NCBI RefSeq assembly: GCF_016595495.1 | Contig: NZ_JAENIM010000022.1 | Span: 24,377-88,376, forward strand | Reading direction: 5' to 3' | Length of the DNA: 64,000 nt | Origin: Persicirhabdus sediminis | GTDB lineage: Bacteria; Verrucomicrobiota; Verrucomicrobiia; Verrucomicrobiales; Akkermansiaceae | Shown here: in pieces, positions 57,118-64,000 of the stretch | Layout of the letters: each line of letters opens with the position of its first letter | How positions within the stretch are numbered: the stretch's first letter is position 1 | Notes under the pieces: generated by a model | The model's database searches: none | What the model was told of the DNA's origin: nothing | Seen by the model: the letters and a program-made list of their open reading frames with translations, nothing else | Translations under genes and position numbers: made by a program

Positions 57118-58026
57118 CTATTTCAGGATGACCTGTTCCAATAATTTAGGTATACGCCTCAATTTATTTCGTAGTGAGCAGCCAACTGGATCATTTGGTA
57201 AATGAGTAAAAAAGTCATTCAACCTAGCTCTTAATTGCCCATCACGCTCTTCAATTGCAGCCCAACCACCTACTATTGGTTCCGCTGATAGGTAACTTTG
57301 ATAAAGTTCTTCATCGCCATCAACCTTCATCACAAATTCAGCTAATTCCTCTAAACTAGAAAAATTATGAGCATTGATAAATGCTTGAGGGTTAAATTCA
57401 TGAATAACCTCTTCGTTACCCCAATAAATAGGCACCGTACCAGAAGCCAGTGCCTCACCTAACTTTTCAGTTGTATAACCCAAGTTAGATTCATTCTCAA
57501 ATGAGATATTGAACCGGTGAGAGGCTAGAAACTCAATTTTATCATCAACTGGCCCTCCTACATTATTACGAAACCTGCCACCTGATGATACCTCTTTTTT
57601 AGATGATAATATGTCTAGAAATTTATTTCTGTGCAACTCAGGTGATCCGTTAGATGCTACAAATGAACAGAACTTCTCTTCCCCTGTATGCAGAGCAATA
57701 CGCTCCTGTCGGTCGGACACAAAGGAGTCAAAAAAATCATAAATGCGATATAACGGCAACCTGAAGTTATTTTGACTATCAGCATCAAAGGTTAAGGCAA
57801 AATCACAATTTCTAAAGTCAGGCCTATCATTCTCCCCAGTAAAGTAAATCTTCGGCCCCTTAAACATGCGGTGGGTCCTTCCGAAGCAAGAATAAATCAA
57901 AACATCAGGCTCATCCGATAGTTCAATATCAACAAGGCTCTTGAGATATAAATACAGACGGTTCTTCTCTTTTTCAGATCTTGTGCTTTCGTGCCAAAAA
58001 TCAGCTAGGTCTACTTTTATACTCAT
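57118..58026 (-). CDS. family 10 fucosyltransferase (alpha-1,3/4-type)
   Basis: A 302-residue GT10 enzyme that would transfer fucose from GDP-fucose. The family core is obvious: KIYFTGENDRPDF near 59 and HRFNISFENESNLGYTTEKL near 170, followed by LASGTVPIYWGN. Characterised members make Lewis-type alpha-1,3 or alpha-1,4 fucosyl linkages on bacterial LPS. The GDP-fucose synthesis genes (gmd, fcl) are not in the window. A GT11 fucosyltransferase gene lies directly upstream. Confidence 0.9.
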   Translation of the reverse strand: MSIKVDLADFWHESTRSEKEKNRLYLYLKSLVDIELSDEPDVLIYSCFGRTHRMFKGPKIYFTGENDRPDFRNCDFALTFDADSQNNFRLPLYRIYDFFDSFVSDRQERIALHTGEEKFCSFVASNGSPELHRNKFLDILSSKKEVSSGGRFRNNVGGPVDDKIEFLASHRFNISFENESNLGYTTEKLGEALASGTVPIYWGNEEVIHEFNPQAFINAHNFSSLEELAEFVMKVDGDEELYQSYLSAEPIVGGWAAIEERDGQLRARLNDFFTHLPNDPVGCSLRNKLRRIPKLLEQVILK

Positions 58027-58133
58027 ACAATTAATGACGACTTCAAGTTACTCTTAAAATTACAACGATTAGTATCTACGACAGGATAGCTATAGTAAAC
58101 AGCCTAAACTTTAGCTGTCTAAAGCAATAACTA

Positions 58134-59096
58134 CTAGCTCTCAAAGTGTGAGTCTATCGCCAGCCAATGACTCGGTGCTATATCGACATCCTCCATAACA
58201 TCCGCCACATTCCAGCGATTTGGTCTAATTACGAGCCTATCATTTGTATCTGCTAGCAAAGCAGGCCAACGGGAAAAACCACTATTTGCTATAATATTGC
58301 CCCAACACTGAGTCATTAAATACATTTCTAGATAAGCTGGGCCGTCAATAGAAACCATGTTTAGCTTATCTTCACATTTTAAATTATCTTCAACCCAATC
58401 TAAATCGTCTGAAAACACATAGAACTTAACGTCTGGATCCAACTCTTTGGCCTTTGCTATAGCCTCTTGAAAATATTCGATTCCCAACAAGCCATGATAT
58501 GAACGAGCCGTAGCTAACGATGCGTAATCACCACGACGTATGTGCAGACTAACAGACTTACTTGATTGAACGTCAGATAAGACCTTAGCCATCCCCTTTC
58601 GTTGATCATTTGAAACCTTAAATTCAAAGTCATTTCGCAAAGAATCCATATCATAATACTGAACAGACGCAAAATGCGCATTAATGGATAGAGGCGTTGA
58701 AAATCCATCAACTATAGAATTGTAACGGAGTGATTCATTATTCTTGGACTCATTCCAGTAAGTACAACGTAGCGGCTTTTGTTGTAAAATAGTCCCTATC
58801 AAATCATCTAATAACCTTCTTCTCCCTATCTGACGTTTTCGTGCTTTAGATAAAACTTCTAATTCTTCAGGGCTAGCTAAATCATATCTCACATTCAAGC
58901 AATCCAACTCAAAATCCCTAGGCGTGCACCCTTCGAAATCTGACTTGTAAAACGACAAATCAAGTTTCAACGGTACATCAAGTCTATCAGCAATAGCCCT
59001 AGCGCCAGCATAACAGGTCATCTGATTTGCCAAGCCCCCAACTATTTCCATGTATACGGCAGACTCAATCTGATCAGCTTTATAAAAATTCTTCAT
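58134..59096 (-). CDS. family 11 fucosyltransferase (alpha-1,2-type)
   Basis: A 320-residue GT11 enzyme. The N-terminal EIVGGLANQMTCYAGARAIA (about 18-37) and SVSLHIRRGDYASL near 194, the HxRRGDY donor-site motif, are diagnostic of alpha-1,2-fucosyltransferases. A third block YVFSDDLDWVEDNL lies near 230. Its pairing with a GT10 enzyme suggests a doubly fucosylated structure of the Lewis-b/Lewis-y kind (inference). The start ATG has a short AT-rich leader; the preceding gene ends 15 bases upstream. Confidence 0.9.
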   Translation of the reverse strand: MKNFYKADQIESAVYMEIVGGLANQMTCYAGARAIADRLDVPLKLDLSFYKSDFEGCTPRDFELDCLNVRYDLASPEELEVLSKARKRQIGRRRLLDDLIGTILQQKPLRCTYWNESKNNESLRYNSIVDGFSTPLSINAHFASVQYYDMDSLRNDFEFKVSNDQRKGMAKVLSDVQSSKSVSLHIRRGDYASLATARSYHGLLGIEYFQEAIAKAKELDPDVKFYVFSDDLDWVEDNLKCEDKLNMVSIDGPAYLEMYLMTQCWGNIIANSGFSRWPALLADTNDRLVIRPNRWNVADVMEDVDIAPSHWLAIDSHFES

Positions 59097-59111
59097 TGTT
59101 TTAACTTGAGG

Positions 59112-59891
59112 TTAGTGACCATGTCTCAATCTATTTCTCAGGATAAACCCTGTCGTGGTGCTGTTCACTTCGATTCTTGGGAGTTGGAGGAAATCTGGAG
59201 TGATAGCGGTTTCTATACCAGCTACAGTAGTGGTTGCGGCTGTGTAGCCGGCTTGTTTACATAATTCGACTGACTCTTTATTATATGAACCGTATGGGTA
59301 ACAAAAAGTGTTTACCGCTATATCAAACTTCTTTTGCAGTAGGACACGCCCAGTGATGATTTCTTGTTGCTGTTGCTCTGCATCAATCAAACAAAGGTCA
59401 TCGTGGGTAATCGTATGTGCGCCAATTTCTATGCGTCCGGATTCTATTAGCTGGCCCACTTCGTCATCGCTGAGCTTTGCTTGACGCACGAGTTCGTCAC
59501 CTGCTCCCTTTTTCTTACCGCGTCGATTCACCCAATCATTGTTGTGGCGGTCGACCACTAAAAAAATGGTGCCGCATGCATCGTACTTTTCCAGAATTGG
59601 CAAAGCATTCGTTAGGTTATCACGATAACCATCATCAAATGTTAGGCAAATTGATTTCTCTGGTAATGAGCCAGATTTCAAGCCAGCAGCTAGATCATCT
59701 AGAGTGTAAAACGTCCATCCATCATCACGCATCAGCTTGACCTGAGCTTCGAATGCTTTTGGCGAAACTTTCAAACCACGAAACGGGCGGCCTCGTTCTG
59801 GCTCTGAGACCATGTGATAGGTCAGAATGCGTGGAAACTTATAGTCCACTGTTGGCAGCCAGAACTTAGACTTTTTGATTAGATTAATCAT
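59112..59891 (-). CDS. polysaccharide deacetylase (CE4/NodB-type)
   Basis: A 259-residue deacetylase. RILTYHMVSEPE near 22, the metal/catalytic motif ICLTFDDGYRDN near 80, the second motif EIGAHTITHDDL near 155 (His pair) and FCYPYGSYNKE near 195 are the NodB-domain motifs 1-3. No signal peptide is evident, so it may act inside the cell on a lipid-linked glycan or be membrane-associated. It overlaps the upstream GT2 gene by 8 bases. Confidence 0.9.
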   Translation of the reverse strand: MINLIKKSKFWLPTVDYKFPRILTYHMVSEPERGRPFRGLKVSPKAFEAQVKLMRDDGWTFYTLDDLAAGLKSGSLPEKSICLTFDDGYRDNLTNALPILEKYDACGTIFLVVDRHNNDWVNRRGKKKGAGDELVRQAKLSDDEVGQLIESGRIEIGAHTITHDDLCLIDAEQQQQEIITGRVLLQKKFDIAVNTFCYPYGSYNKESVELCKQAGYTAATTTVAGIETAITPDFLQLPRIEVNSTTTGFILRNRLRHGH

Positions 59892-60654
59892 CTAGGCCAT
59901 CCTTTCTAGTTAGGTGATGGGCCTCGAATAATTTAGCCTCTTTGAGGAAGGCATAAAATGCATTCACCATGGAATTGACTAGGCCTCGCCAGCCATTGAG
60001 ACAGGATCGTCTGAGGATGTACGACTTAAAAAGAGCCAAAGGAAACACCACTACTAACTTAAGTACTGACGGCTTCTTCCCTTTTGCAGCCTTCTCTTCA
60101 GCGCGCAGAGATGAATAGAGGTTATTCTTATCAACCTTCACTTTGATAGAGGACTCACCATAATGCAAAATAGCATTTTTCGAGTTCTCGACGATCCCAT
60201 CAACAATCACACTTTCGTGAACTAACTTTTCAGGAAAGTGTGTCTTCGATTTCCTATAAAACCTAACTTTTCGGTTAATACGAACACCGCTAGCTGGAGC
60301 TTTTCCAAGAAAAACATCTTTAACTGGAGTATTCAGCGCATCTGCCTGATCAGCCTGGATGAAGGCAGCAATCTCATCAGCTAGTTGTTCGCTTAGTTCT
60401 TCATCTGCATCGATGTTCAGAACCCAATCATTAGAACATAATGAGAGTCCGTGAGCTTTTTGCGCAGCGTAGCCAGTCCAGTCGCGGTGGTGAATTTGAT
60501 CAGTATACTTGCGCGCTATCTTTAGCGTCTCGTCAGAGCTTCCTGAGTCTAGCACAATTACTTCCGCAAAGCGCTGCAAGCTCCGCAAAGCTCTCTCGAT
60601 GTGAAGCTCTTCATTCTTGCAGATGATATAAACTGAAGCAGGAATAGACATCAT
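59884..60654 (-). CDS. family 2 glycosyltransferase (WaaE/KdtX-like)
   Basis: A 256-residue GT2 protein with SVYIICKNEELHIERALRSL at the N-terminus, EVIVLDSGSSDETLKIARKY near 33, a short WTGYAAQKAHGL stretch near 60, and WVLNIDADEELS near 77 (DxD metal site). This order is characteristic of the WaaE/KdtX group, LPS core beta-1,4-glucosyltransferases; the acceptor here is not known. It overlaps both neighbouring deacetylase genes (8 and 4 bases), so the three are translationally coupled. Confidence 0.9.
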   Translation of the reverse strand: MMSIPASVYIICKNEELHIERALRSLQRFAEVIVLDSGSSDETLKIARKYTDQIHHRDWTGYAAQKAHGLSLCSNDWVLNIDADEELSEQLADEIAAFIQADQADALNTPVKDVFLGKAPASGVRINRKVRFYRKSKTHFPEKLVHESVIVDGIVENSKNAILHYGESSIKVKVDKNNLYSSLRAEEKAAKGKKPSVLKLVVVFPLALFKSYILRRSCLNGWRGLVNSMVNAFYAFLKEAKLFEAHHLTRKDGLDD

Positions 60655-61421
60655 ATTCTATACCTCCCGTTCATCAGGCTAATGATAAACTGTAGCATGC
60701 TCGCTTGCCCGTTAGTGGATACTCGAGGAGTCTGCAACGGAGACTCCATCAGCGGCCTAATCATCTTTTTAGTCGTGCACGCAGTCTTAAAACCTAACTT
60801 ATGAAGAATCTTAACGTGGGCAGATCCGTAGCGCCCATAGGGATAGGCAAAGGATGTACACGGCTGTCCCGTTAGTTTTTCCACAGCCTCTTTTGATTGA
60901 AGAATCTGCGTCTTGGCAATCGAATCAGGCACGTTTAGCAAGTTGACATGGTCCATCGTATGAGCCCCAAACTCAACTAAGCCAGACTCAACCATTTCTC
61001 GCATCTGCAACTCATTCATCAATCTATCATCCTTCAGATTAGGGGCATAATAGATTGTAGCCTTAGCTTTATACTTACGCAGCAGAGGAAACAAATACCT
61101 ATGATTATCTTCATATCCATCGTCCACTGTGATCGCCACCATATTGTCGTGAGGCTCAGCTTCCGCTAGCTCAGACATGGTATAAAACTTAGCTCCTCGT
61201 TTTTGGAAATACTGCAACTGCTTCTCTAGCAGCTGCGGTGGTGTATTCATGCCCGATGCTTCCTTATATGGATCGATATGGTGATACATCAATACACGCG
61301 GCCAATTCTTTGGACGGTTCCCCTTCCAGAATGCATGCCTTGATAGAAAAAACAAAAATCCCGCTAGCGCAATAAGCACTAGGATTACTTGCACACAGAT
61401 TGGCCAGTCTAATGGATTCAT
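60651..61421 (-). CDS. membrane-anchored polysaccharide deacetylase
   Basis: A 256-residue CE4-type deacetylase with an N-terminal membrane span (about 8-27), so the domain is probably periplasmic. Motifs: RVLMYHHIDPY near 42, MVAITVDDGYEDN near 93 (Val in place of Phe in the TFDD motif), EFGAHTMDHVNL near 142, and SFAYPYGRYGSAHV near 180. Paralogue of the deacetylase at 59112-59891, with which it flanks a GT2 gene. It overlaps the upstream gene by 4 bases. Confidence 0.88.
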   Translation of the reverse strand: MNPLDWPICVQVILVLIALAGFLFFLSRHAFWKGNRPKNWPRVLMYHHIDPYKEASGMNTPPQLLEKQLQYFQKRGAKFYTMSELAEAEPHDNMVAITVDDGYEDNHRYLFPLLRKYKAKATIYYAPNLKDDRLMNELQMREMVESGLVEFGAHTMDHVNLLNVPDSIAKTQILQSKEAVEKLTGQPCTSFAYPYGRYGSAHVKILHKLGFKTACTTKKMIRPLMESPLQTPRVSTNGQASMLQFIISLMNGRYRI

Positions 61422-62458
61422 TTTCCGTATACCTCCTCAGCCCATTGATATCTTTCACTAAACTCGCGGTTTTCTATCACCTCGATCATAAACTTTGTTA
61501 TACGGTCTGCATTGGTGACCAAGTGCGCCTGTTCCCAGCCGGATTGAGCAATTTCAAGCCCAGCTTCTATATTGTTCTGATAGTAATCTATCTTCTCTTC
61601 TAGGTCGCTATAGTCATCAAACCAAACCAAATCATTCTCACCAAACAGCTTCGTTAGACCAGCCGTTTTCGGTGAAAATGTCACCAGCCCATTGCCCATC
61701 AGCTGGGCTAACCTATCAGAGCTATACCAGTCTACATCAAACCTACGGGACAAGCTGAGTCCCATGCGGCAGCTAGACAGAGCATTATAATAATCAGCAC
61801 CGTGAATCCGCGGAGCCCCTAAAGCTTGATGAATACGAAAGCGTAGGCCCTCATGGTTATCTCTTAGTTGCAGCAGCAACTCAGCTCGTTCAGGTTCGTT
61901 GTAGTCAGAGCCGGCAAAAAATAAATCATGCTCCCATGGAGAATTTTCAAATGCCCGATACCGCTCCACAGCAGAATCTACTGGGTTAGGAATATGCGCC
62001 GCCACACAGCCAGCTGAAGCAATCTCTTCTAGCAGCTTCCCTCCTGTGGTCGTAAAAATGACATCACAGTACTGGGCGCGCATTTTCAGGTAATGCAAAT
62101 TTTTCTCAATATAGATGGGATCCACCCACCACATCGCCACCTTCATCTGCGGATATCGCTGACGCAGTTCGATCAGCGATTTTTCGGTGATCAGTTCACT
62201 GTGCCCAAGCAATAATATGTCTGGCTGAAAATTTTCCACCATTTCAAACAAGCGGCGGTTAGCCACGCCAGATCCCATCTTTTTATTCTTAAACGGATTC
62301 TCAGAGCGCGCCACATCGCGCTGAGAAAATGCCTGCACATGGTGACCATTTCTAATCAGCCCGTGGTGAAACTTCATGTCCACGTTCATGAACCACGAGC
62401 CGTATTTAAACTGCTCGTAGTTGGCACAATGGAGAATATGGAGCGCTGAAAAATTCAT
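61418..62458 (-). CDS. CgeB-like glycosyltransferase
   Basis: A 346-residue GT-B-type protein. A central DILLLGHSELITEKSLIEL and VAMWWVDPIYIEKN, a FFAGSDYNEPERAELLLQL block near 192 and the C-terminal ARLIM-like stretch (SSDRLAQLMGNGLVTFSPKT near 266) resemble the CgeB/Glyco_trans_1_2 group. The substrate is unknown. It is the first gene of the minus-strand polysaccharide operon and is divergent from a GT4 gene, with 66 bases between the two starts. Confidence 0.8.
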   Translation of the reverse strand: MNFSALHILHCANYEQFKYGSWFMNVDMKFHHGLIRNGHHVQAFSQRDVARSENPFKNKKMGSGVANRRLFEMVENFQPDILLLGHSELITEKSLIELRQRYPQMKVAMWWVDPIYIEKNLHYLKMRAQYCDVIFTTTGGKLLEEIASAGCVAAHIPNPVDSAVERYRAFENSPWEHDLFFAGSDYNEPERAELLLQLRDNHEGLRFRIHQALGAPRIHGADYYNALSSCRMGLSLSRRFDVDWYSSDRLAQLMGNGLVTFSPKTAGLTKLFGENDLVWFDDYSDLEEKIDYYQNNIEAGLEIAQSGWEQAHLVTNADRITKFMIEVIENREFSERYQWAEEVYGK

Positions 62459-62524
62459 CGATTAAGTCGCTAGCTGGCTGATTCAGAAAGTAAGACTTGC
62501 TCACAACAGCAGATCCCCCTTTCA

Positions 62525-63562
62525 ATGCCAAGCATCACTTTTATGTCTGGCAGGAAAATACTACTCACTCACGGGTCCGATCAAGGATTTGGTGGCATCG
62601 AGCGCCATGTTGTCGAACTCGCTGAATCATTAACGGACAGATATCAGGTCGCCGTCATGGTCGACCAACGGCAATTTCACCACTTTTCTGAAAAAATCAC
62701 CTGCCTGCCTGTAGAAATGACCCGCAGCCGGTCACACCCAGGGCTGCTCTGGGACGCCCACAAGCAAATCCGCACCTTCCAGCCAGACATCGTGCACGCA
62801 CACGGAGGGAAAGCGGCAGCCATCGTGAAGACGATAAAACTCATTAAGCCCTCGCTTAAAACCATCGTCACCGTCCATGGATATAAAAAAGACACCCGCT
62901 GCTATAATGGCCACCAAGCCGTCATCGCCGTTAGCAAAAGAGTCGCTTCCATGCTCAGCTGCCCAGCTGAACAAATCACCGTGATCACCAACGGCATCCA
63001 GCCGCAGCCAACATTACAAACTGGCCCAGATTTTCCGGAAAAAACTCATCCATTCACTTTTCTCACCATCGGACGGCTAGCCCCCGTAAAAGGCTACGAC
63101 ATCCTGCTAGATGCCTTCAAAGGCATCGACGCCAAGCTCTGGCTCGTCGGCGACGGTCCAGAAGAAGCCAAACTCAAACAACAAGCGGCACAGCTAGGCA
63201 TTGAAGATCAGGTGTGGTTTGCAGGACGCCGTGACGACATCGGCTACCTCATTGAAAATACCGACTGCTGTCTGCTCTCATCTCGCAGAGAAGGCTGCCC
63301 ATACGTGCTCGGTGAGGCCTTACTTGCAAACAAACCAGTCGTCTCCACAGACGTCGGCAACTGCGCTGAAATCCTCCCAGCCAGCTGGATTTGTGAAACG
63401 GAAAATCCAGCCGCCCTTCACGAGCTCATGAAAAAAGCAGCCTCTCAGCCAGATCTCCTCTTTGCCAACCAGCAAGAAGTCTTCCAGCTAGCTAAACAAA
63501 GCTACTCGCTCGAGCACATGACCAAGCAAGTAGAAAAACTCTACCAAAAGGTCCTCAGCTAG
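62525..63562 (+). CDS. family 4 glycosyltransferase
   Basis: A 345-residue GT-B enzyme. The start has GFGGIERHVVELAESL (acceptor side), followed by PDIVHAHGGKAAAIVKTIKL near 81. FLTIGRLAPVKGYDILLDAF near 180, LWLVGDGPEEAKL and the E-x7-E block RREGCPYVLGEALLANKPVV near 258 define the donor site. A second in-frame ATG at 62546 (MSGRKILL) is equally possible. The gene closes the polysaccharide locus; no terminator with a T tract follows. Confidence 0.9.
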   Translation: MPSITFMSGRKILLTHGSDQGFGGIERHVVELAESLTDRYQVAVMVDQRQFHHFSEKITCLPVEMTRSRSHPGLLWDAHKQIRTFQPDIVHAHGGKAAAIVKTIKLIKPSLKTIVTVHGYKKDTRCYNGHQAVIAVSKRVASMLSCPAEQITVITNGIQPQPTLQTGPDFPEKTHPFTFLTIGRLAPVKGYDILLDAFKGIDAKLWLVGDGPEEAKLKQQAAQLGIEDQVWFAGRRDDIGYLIENTDCCLLSSRREGCPYVLGEALLANKPVVSTDVGNCAEILPASWICETENPAALHELMKKAASQPDLLFANQQEVFQLAKQSYSLEHMTKQVEKLYQKVLS

Positions 63563-63921
63563 CAGCAATGCTATGCAACCAGCCAGCAAACTCCCAGCCC
63601 TCAGCTGTCCCTTTACTAGAAATACAGCCTCTAGCTTGAGCTATTTACTCAGAGACAACTGCCAGACCAAGAGCAGCCGAAGGAAAAAGTCGAGCCAGCT
63701 AGAAGCTATAAGCGGTGCTAAAGCACGCGCACTCTAAACGCCATTCGCCCAGCTATAAACCTCGGCGTACTCGCACCTGTAGCGAGCTTGCGAGCGAACC
63801 TTCTACCTGCAGCGCAGCGGACCTTAGGGCGAAGCCCGTACTTTCAGGCCGCAGCCGTACTTGCACTGATCACTGCTCACTTTTTCCCACTGATCACTCC
63901 CGCGAAGCGGGTCGCGGGCAC
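63563..63921. other. spacer between polysaccharide locus and rRNA operon
   Basis: No credible gene: the open frames here are compositional artefacts. The first 150 bases are plain. From about 63767 to 63911 the sequence is a row of short GC-rich hairpins and direct repeats (listed separately). Confidence 0.7.
63767..63911. repeat. row of GC-rich mini-hairpins and short direct repeats
   Basis: Successive elements are GCGAGC-tt-GCGAGC (63783-63796), GCAGCGCAGCG (63809-63819), GGGC-GAA-GCCC (63827-63837), GGC-CGCA-GCC (63847-63856) and CCCGC-GAA-GCGGG (63899-63911). They are separated by similar ACCTT or GTACTT spacers. CACTGATCACT is repeated at 63864-63874 and 63888-63898, and GTACTCGCAC/GTACTTGCAC flank the central part. 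Confidence 0.7.
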
Positions 63922-63957
63922 AAAAAAGCCCTTACTAAGCTTTCACTTAGTAAGGGC
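63922..63957 (-). terminator. rRNA operon terminator, minus strand
   Basis: A perfect 12-bp stem GCCCTTACTAAG/CTTAGTAAGGGC with a 6-base loop; on the minus strand it is followed by six T. It lies directly after the 5S rRNA 3' end. Confidence 0.93.
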
Positions 63958-63961
63958 ATAT

Positions 63962-64000
63962 AAACCTGGCAACGACCTACTCTCACATGGCCTATCGCCA
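63962..64000 (-). rRNA. rrf: 5S rRNA, 3' end (cut by window edge)
   Basis: Read on the minus strand, the last bases of the window give GGCGATAGGCCATGTGAGAG followed by TAGGTCGTTGCCAGG, the conserved 3' end of bacterial 5S rRNA. The adjacent terminator supports this. The rest of the gene, and presumably 23S and 16S, lie beyond the right edge. The exact mature 3' end is uncertain by a few bases. Confidence 0.92.

Noticed and set aside
63715..63963. An 82-codon open frame near the right edge.
   Set aside because: It runs through the hairpin array and the rRNA terminator and has no protein-like composition.

Overview
The window reads as a chromosomal segment of a Verrucomicrobiota bacterium (inference). 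The main pointers are two large secreted DUF1800 proteins paired with Tat-exported DUF1501 proteins, a pseudopilin-like protein beside them, a formylglycine sulfatase, a GYF_2/DUF805-type membrane protein, a PA14-like envelope protein and an almost complete lack of Shine-Dalgarno sequences. Base composition looks moderate, and the tetramers AGCT and CTAG are strikingly common in genes and spacers alike.

Layout. 1-12.9 kb: the 3' end of an unknown gene, a DUF2062 protein, lspA, two coiled-coil membrane proteins, an ECF sigma/anti-sigma pair, two nearly identical tRNA-Val(UAC) genes, a DUF465-type small protein, several envelope proteins of unknown function, a creD-like gene and an orphan ABC ATPase. 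13.1-17.4 kb: sucA-sucB, with an unusual E2 that carries two lipoyl domains and no recognisable peripheral-subunit-binding domain. 17.6-28.4 kb: one minus-strand cluster holding two copies of a DUF1800/DUF1501 pair plus a pseudopilin-like protein. 28.6-34.3 kb: sppA, membrane proteins, a TRPSTP-repeat lipoprotein and trmD. 34.6-37.0 kb: an ammonium-transporter operon that begins with two unrecognised genes, one possibly Roadblock/LC7-like, behind a near-consensus sigma-54 promoter. 37.2-41.0 kb: an oligopeptide transporter (binding protein and two permeases, no ATPases). 41.1-50.1 kb: a pectate-lyase-fold protein, a glycosyltransferase, a DMT-type exporter, a LysM lipoprotein, a sulfatase, and ahcY-metK of the methyl cycle.

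50.2-63.6 kb is a surface-polysaccharide locus: an ELM1-family protein, rmlB, a sulfotransferase, GT2, GT4, GT25, GT10 (fucosyl), GT11 (fucosyl), a Wzy/WaaL-type ligase or polymerase, two polysaccharide deacetylases, a WaaE-like GT2, a CgeB-like glycosyltransferase and a further GT4. Part of it (about 52.2-59 kb) looks richer in A+T and, where I counted, lacks the AGCT/CTAG signature, which suggests a horizontally exchanged glycan cassette. The window ends in the 3' end of a minus-strand 5S rRNA gene with its terminator, so an rRNA operon lies just outside.

The most interesting points are the amt operon with its two unknown partner genes and sigma-54 promoter, the E2 architecture, the duplicated DUF1800/DUF1501 cassette, a row of GC-rich mini-hairpins next to the rRNA operon, and the k-mer signature. 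I saw no CRISPR array, prophage or insertion sequence.
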